From Atopobium sp. oral taxon 416 (GTDB taxonomy: Bacteria; Actinomycetota; Coriobacteriia; Coriobacteriales; Atopobiaceae): a stretch of DNA of 64,000 bases. Below, one piece after another: positions 59,131-64,000 of the stretch (within the stretch, counting starts at the first letter, position 1; every line of letters starts with the position of its first letter). Where the stretch lies: the NCBI RefSeq assembly GCF_018128285.1, contig NZ_CP072380.1, positions 124,001 through 188,000 of the forward strand. The letters are read 5' to 3'. A program made the position numbers and the translations under genes. The notes beneath the pieces are model-generated. The model was not told where the DNA came from. It saw only the letters and a list, made by a program, of their open reading frames with translations, and made no database searches.

Positions 59131-62100
59131 CTGGGGAAACGATGATTGATTCGCCTCGATGAGGTCACTGGGGCTGCACGCTGTATGCCACCGGCTCAAA
59201 ATGTCTCGAACCACGCAGTGCCCATACCCACATAGATGCCTATCTGTCTTCTGGATATGGTATAGCTACATCCACACATTCCAGCATATCCAAGAGGAAG
59301 ATATGGATAGCCAGATGAGCTTTTAGGACCTTAAATCCTAAGGTCTGAGGAGAAAGATCAGACGAGAAGCACTCCTGGAGCGGATGGATGCGATCGTTGT
59401 GTGGGACAGCTGGATTGCACTGGTAGATACCAGCTACCGCTGACAGGCTCTTGTCAGGCATGTGCGCGCTGCAAAGACAAAGCTTTAGATAATATGAAGT
59501 GACCTCACATTAGTAGCAACGTGGATTTGCCGCTATACGATAGGTGTTTAACATAAAGTAAGCTGGTTTACCACATACAAAAGGAGATCACTAATGAATA
59601 GAGTACTCAAAATCGCAATGGATGTCCATAGTTCGAATTACACTTTGTGTGCAATGGAGCCTGTGGTTGGGGCAGAGGACAGGGTCTTTTCCAACATCCA
59701 GGTACCCCCTGATTATAAAAACGTTCTCCAATTTATTGAGAACCTTAAAAAGAAACTTGGCCTTACCGATACTTATTCTGTTGAATGCGGCTACGAAGCC
59801 GGATGTCTTGGATACTCCTTATACCATCAGCTAACGAACGCCGGTGTAAAATGCGTCATTCTTGCGCCGAGCACAATGCTAGCCCCTCAGGGCAAGCGGG
59901 TGAAGACGGATGCACGTGATGCCAACATGATCGCCCAGTGTCTTTGCTATGGCGGATATCTTGCGGTTCATGTTCCCACCGATAAGGATGACTCTGTAGA
60001 AGAATATCTCCGTATGAGGGATGACCACAAACTGGCACTCAAGAAGATCAAACAGCAGATCAATGCTTTCTGCCTGCGTCATGGCTTCTTCTATGATGGC
60101 AACAAATGGACAATCAAGCACTGGAGCTAGCTGAAGACACTTGGAACTGGATGATCTGCTGCGTAAGACCCTCGACGAGTATCTGGCATCCTATAAGGAA
60201 CACTCATCAAAGATAGAACGCTTCGACAAACGGATCGAGGAACTTGCTGGCGATGATGATTACAAGGAAAGTGTCAAAAAGCTTGGCTGTCTTCTCGGTA
60301 TAAAGACTCATACGGCACCTTCACTGATTGTAGAAACCGGCGATTTCAGTCGTTTTGCCAAAGGCAATACCTACGCTGCATTCCTCGGGCTTGCGCCGGG
60401 AGAATCTTCCAGTGGAACAAAGATCCAACGTAGCGGAATTTCAAAAGCTGGCAACAGTCATCTTCGTACGCTTCTCATTGAAGGGGCCAGAGGAATCTGC
60501 AAGGGACAGATCGGACATAAATCCAAGGAACTGCGCTGCAGGCAGGACGGGAATACAGCTGATGTCATTGCATATGCTGACAGAGCAAACACAAGACTTC
60601 GAAGCAAGTATTACCGGATGATCCGCCATGGGAAAAAAAGAAATGTAGCGGTTGCTGCAGTTGCCAGGGAACTTGCCTGCTTTATATGGGCAATGATGAC
60701 AGGCACTATCGCTTTCAGAGAAGCCTAAAAGAAGGCAGCATGAGTAACATCTGGTCCATTTGTCTGTCAAGGGTGCTATGCACCGCTTACGCGGCAAGCC
60801 CTGTGACAGCCATCTGTCCATGATGTCTATGGGCAGCCAAGGCATAAATCCACAGGAATCTGCGGATTCATGCAGTAATAAACAAGATAAATACCTGACA
60901 GCATCTGGAGGGAGCTGTGATCACTGTAAGGTTTAAGCCATCCGCGTCCATCCTATGTTGGCACTGGAAACAGTAATCCACGCTTTTAGATCGCAGGGCT
61001 CACGGCAAAACCATTAGCCTGTTGGTAGCCAATCCACGTATAACAGAGTGGCCACATGCCGGGAACTGTTAAATCAGAGCTCTTTCCAGATGCTGTCAGA
61101 GAAACACAAATGTGGCCAGCCAGGGGGGGAGGAAAATTTCCTGAAATTGCCTCTTGACAACGGTCACTTCATAACAGGATGTATCTGTTACAGGTCATGC
61201 TTGCTCTCTTAAGACGAGAGAACCTAAAGATGCTATCCTGGATTGCCACTCCTGGCAGCGCTTCTGTGCACGCAGACCTCATGCAGGAGCAGGTGCCAGA
61301 TGCAACGACGAGCGCGAAGATGCGCCATAGCCTTAAAGCGGGAGGAGTTCGGCAAGGCTTGTGCTTTACGCCTGAACTTAGAACTTAAGAAGGCAGGGAT
61401 CACGGTACAAGGCGGCTCCATTGTGGATGCGACCTTCATCTGGGCCTTAAAGTTCCACAAAGAACAAGGACCATACGCGTAACCCTTAAAGCGCACCAGT
61501 CTAAGAAAAGGGGAGCCTGGCGTATCGGATACAAGGCGCATATCGGCGTAGACGCCGGTAGCGGCCTTGTGCATGCTGTGGAGACGACCGCTTAGAATGT
61601 ATCCGACATATCCTGTGGCACACGTACTCGTAAGGGAGTATGACAGGTTCTGCTATGCAGATTCCGGCTATACCGGTATAGCGAAGCGCCCTTAAGGTCA
61701 CAGCAGACCCACACCTCTCATCTATGCGCTAAAGCGTTGCTAAGGAAACCTTCGACCATAAAGGGTCTTGCCTGTGCGCTCGCATCCGAGAAGGGCATCG
61801 AGTCCAGGAAGGCATCCGTTCGCTCAAAGGTAGAGCATCCCTTCCTTATCGTGAAGCGCCGCTTCGGCCCCTTAAGGAAGCGCTACAGGGGGATAGAGAA
61901 GATGCCTGCACACTCAAGTCTTTCTCGTCCTTGCAAACCTTACCCATGTGCATCTTTTACCGGCAGGCTGCACCTCCCGGCTCCCAGCGTCGCTTGATCC
62001 GTCTTGGAGCCTCTGCCGGATACGGTGCATGGGGCAGGATAAATGCCAAGATGGCGGCTCCTGCACGTGCTAGATGAGCATCCTTCCCTGCCTTTCCCGC

Positions 62101-62171
62101 ATGCCGGCCTAGAAAAGTCGTGTGGTCGGTCCCCTCTGGCACGTCATGGGCATTAATCATCGTTTCCCTAG
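59131..62171 (+). mobile_element. IS5-family element split by an IS110 insertion
   Basis: Ends CTGGGGAAACGATGATTGAT and, inverted, ATTAATCATCGTTTCCCTAG. The transposase N-terminus is at about 59302-59470 (REALLERMDAIVVWDSWIAL). The rest resumes at about 61179 ([56 protein letters not shown]) and ends KVEHPFLIVKRRFGPLRKRY near 61900. The part between is an IS110 element. The IS5 gene also has its own frameshifts. Confidence 0.78.
59594..60728 (+). pseudogene. IS110-family transposase inside IS5, broken once in the middle
   Basis: The first frame (59594-60130) has the DEDD domain: KIAMDVHSSNYTLCAMEPV, SVECGYEAGCLGYSLYHQL, KRVKTDARDANMIAQCLCYG. It ends in an amber codon, and one extra base nearby shifts the frame. 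The second frame (60141-60728) holds the Tnp_20 part: LGCLLGIKTHTAPSLIVETG, YAAFLGLAPGESSSGTKIQR, ISKAGNSHLRTLLIEGARG. Only these two lesions separate it from a working gene. Its composition is less GC-rich than the surrounding debris. Confidence 0.85.
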
Positions 62172-62201
62172 CTGATGCATAGATGTTGGTTCCCTATACC
62201 T

Positions 62202-63164
62202 CTAGCGGTACCGCTTAGGTTCTGAGGGAGAGAGGATCGAAAGCTCATGGGGGAGCACATCGACCGTGAACCGTGAGCCGGCCAAGGGTTCCCCATCCAC
62301 TTGGCAAGGAGGCTTGATCCCCAGAAAATCCGCCTCAAGATGCTCAAGCCGTTGCAAGTGCACGGTGTGGGAACGTGTATGGCCCCCGAAGCGTGCGAAG
62401 CAGAAGAGCTGCAGGAAGTGAGGAATGTTAGCATACTTCACGTTGAAGCAGGTATCGAGCTTCCCGTCGTCGATGTGTGCCTTCGGGCAGATGCGGAATC
62501 CTCCTCCGTAAGTCGGGCCGTTCTGCACAGCGAAGATCAGGATGGGGTAGCGATGGGGAGGCTGATGGTCAATCGATACATTGCAGACGATACCGTTTCT
62601 GCCGGTGGCGATGAGACGCAGACCTGAGGTAGCAAACAGGTGGGCCCCTCTAGCTGAGGTGTGCTCTTCTCGACGCTTAATCGTGTCCAGGCCAATCGCT
62701 GCATCGGTGCCAAAGGAGAGCGTTTCGATAAAGCAAGCGTGCTCACCGAAGTCGGTTTTCACTTCTCCTAAGTCAATCAGTTTTACCGTACTTGCATAGA
62801 GTTGCTGTAAGGCGTTGATCGGCTTATTGATGTACATGCCGATAGAGCGCGCAAAATCATTGCCGGAACCCATAGGGATTAAGCCTAAGGCAGGGCGGTG
62901 ATCACGTGGAAGTTGCATCAAACCTGCGACGATCTCGTGCACGATTCCGTCTCCGCCCAGTGCGATCACACTGTCATACCTTGCAGCCTTCGCGACAAGT
63001 CTTTCAGCCTCATGTGGGCCTTGCGTAAGTACGATGTGCGGAGGCGTGAGCTCCGTGTGCTGATCGAAGTACTGTCTTATAGTGGTAAGCGCTTCAGCGC
63101 CCTTGCCACTGTGGGCGGCGGGGTTAGCGATGAGAAGGCTATGTTCAAAAGTGAATGAAGGCAT
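62202..63164 (-). CDS. Diacylglycerol/lipid kinase family protein
   Basis: A 320-residue protein of the DagK/YegS catalytic family. The N-terminus reads SLLIANPAAHSGKGAEAL. The nucleotide motif VIALGGDGIVHEIVAGLM and the second glycine block LGLIPMGSGNDFARSIGM are complete, followed by IDLGEV and a beta-sandwich C-terminal domain with DGEPLAGSRFTVDVLP. It should phosphorylate diacylglycerol or a related lipid at the membrane. It is 4 bp downstream of a LacI-type regulator gene on the same strand, so the two are co-transcribed. Confidence 0.9.
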   Translation of the reverse strand: MPSFTFEHSLLIANPAAHSGKGAEALTTIRQYFDQHTELTPPHIVLTQGPHEAERLVAKAARYDSVIALGGDGIVHEIVAGLMQLPRDHRPALGLIPMGSGNDFARSIGMYINKPINALQQLYASTVKLIDLGEVKTDFGEHACFIETLSFGTDAAIGLDTIKRREEHTSARGAHLFATSGLRLIATGRNGIVCNVSIDHQPPHRYPILIFAVQNGPTYGGGFRICPKAHIDDGKLDTCFNVKYANIPHFLQLFCFARFGGHTRSHTVHLQRLEHLEADFLGIKPPCQVDGEPLAGSRFTVDVLPHELSILSPSEPKRYR

Positions 63165-63168
63165 AACG

Positions 63169-64000
63169 CTAATGGAGAGTGTGCTTCAGATCTGTGGACT
63201 GTCTGAGGCGCAAGGTCGTAGGGGTATAGATCTGCTGTTTTTGGCCATTGGGGTCCGCGATACGTTTGACGACGAGCTTTGCAGCCTCTTTACCCATCTC
63301 TTCTGGATCGGTCTCGTAGGTTGAGATGCCCTTGCCAAAGGTGGCGGACCAGTCCCACCCCATACGGCGGGCCCAGCCCCAGTCATCGGGGCCGCACAGG
63401 CCTATAGGGTCGGGGATTGTAAGGTTCATCTCGCGGATTGCATTGTAAGTGGCGATCATCGTTACAGTGTTTGTGGCGAGGATGCAGCAGGTCTCCAGTT
63501 TCCCGTCGTCCCCTTTGAGCTTCTCTATGAGCTTCTTGATGGCGATACCCGCACTGTTGGCATCCCAGGGGTCCACGATGTAGACATCCTCCATCGGCCT
63601 CTCCACACCGAAAGCCTCATTGTCGCACTGCACAAAAGCGTTGAGTCTGGTCTCTCGTGGTGAGTTCTCTTCGTAGGGCTGGGTGAACATCGCGATGTGT
63701 CGGTAGCCCTCGTTGTGTGCGTGCATCAGAAGGTCGATGGTTGGCTTGCTGTACGGGGCGAGCACAATATCAAAGTTGTGGTCCCTGATAAAGCGGTCGA
63801 TCAGTACGATCGGGGTGCCTGCATTTGAGAGCTCGATCAGGTTGCGGTTATCCTCGGTGGTGGTGTTGACAATCAAGCCGTCCACCTGGTGCGACATCAG
63901 TGATTCCGTCAGCCTAAGCTCGGTTTCGGGTGAATCCTCTGCATCCGCGAAGATCGGGTTATAGCCTGCATCGCGCAGGCCCATGCTGATACCGTGGAGA
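63169..64000 (-). CDS. LacI-family transcription regulator, 5' end beyond the window
   Basis: The frame is open to base 64000 on the minus strand, so the DNA-binding N-terminus lies outside. The visible part is a periplasmic-binding-protein-like effector domain: GYNPIFADAEDSPETE, QVDGLIVNTTTEDNRNL, GTPIVLIDRFIRD, DPWDANSAGIAIKKLI, and a C-terminal IGLCGPDDWGW region where LacI members carry GFDD. It ends 4 bp before the lipid kinase start. The ligand is unknown. Confidence 0.85.
   Translation of the reverse strand, partial: LHGISMGLRDAGYNPIFADAEDSPETELRLTESLMSHQVDGLIVNTTTEDNRNLIELSNAGTPIVLIDRFIRDHNFDIVLAPYSKPTIDLLMHAHNEGYRHIAMFTQPYEENSPRETRLNAFVQCDNEAFGVERPMEDVYIVDPWDANSAGIAIKKLIEKLKGDDGKLETCCILATNTVTMIATYNAIREMNLTIPDPIGLCGPDDWGWARRMGWDWSATFGKGISTYETDPEEMGKEAAKLVVKRIADPNGQKQQIYTPTTLRLRQSTDLKHTLH

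Noticed and set aside
61957-62160. A minus-strand frame that reads like a protein (about 67 codons)
   Set aside because: It lies opposite the C-terminal end and tail of the IS5 transposase, has no ribosome site, and is best explained as an overlap artefact.

Overview
The window looks like a chromosomal segment of a moderately high-GC actinobacterium, most likely of the class Coriobacteriia (Atopobium/Olsenella-like). That placement is inferred from the mix of Firmicutes-style genes (Veg, PRD-type PTS control, GH1 phospho-glucosidases) with high-GC codon use, and no database search was possible. Ordinary core genes alternate with stretches made almost entirely of decayed insertion sequences. 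The sugar-use operons lie between those stretches.

Core blocks. Positions 1-5026 hold a glycogen cluster: the tail of an ADP-glucose pyrophosphorylase-family protein, glgA, and a GH13 amylase fused to a GH77 4-alpha-glucanotransferase. Mfd, an FtsB/DivIC-like protein, a Ppx/GppA phosphatase and tRNA-Leu follow (5140-10626). Next comes an unusual pair (10795-13531): a GntR/UTRA repressor fused in one frame to the N-terminal half of transketolase, overlapping a gene for the C-terminal half. tRNA-Glu and an iron alcohol dehydrogenase close this part. Positions 23.7-32.2 kb carry murE, tRNA-Val, a broken rph beside an intact rdgB, nagB, an M24 peptidase, veg, ispE, tRNA-Pro and an RpiR-type regulator. 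The right edge has a lipid kinase and a truncated LacI-type regulator.

Sugar modules. (1) 17.9-21.3 kb: a beta-glucoside PTS permease and a GH1 phospho-beta-glucosidase in visibly AT-rich, Lactobacillus-like DNA, with no regulator of their own. (2) 36.3-43.9 kb: a cellobiose/lactose-type PTS cluster with a divergent PRD regulator, separate EIIB, EIIC and EIIA, two GH1 enzymes and a private HPr-like protein. The HPr-like protein lacks the regulatory serine, and the second GH1 has Gln where the acid/base Glu should be. (3) 50.5-54.2 kb: rhaB-rhaA-rhaD for L-rhamnose breakdown. A RelB/DinJ-type antitoxin with a YoeB-type toxin lies at 56.9-57.4 kb, followed by a broken iorB.

Mobile DNA. Remnants of IS21, IS3, IS110, IS256/IS1249-like, IS1595 (ISXO2-like), IS30, IS1634, ISL3 and IS5 families fill about 15.4-17.9, 21.3-23.6, 32.2-36.2, 44.1-50.4, 54.4-56.8 and 58.5-62.2 kb. 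Most are frameshifted; only the IS1634-type transposase at 33035-34519 looks intact. Two nested stacks can be read directly: IS3 inside an IS1634-like element inside an IS110 (44.2-48.5 kb), and IS110 inside IS5 (59.1-62.2 kb). A 369-bp non-autonomous element at 30796-31164 has terminal inverted repeats and a perfect 8-bp target duplication.
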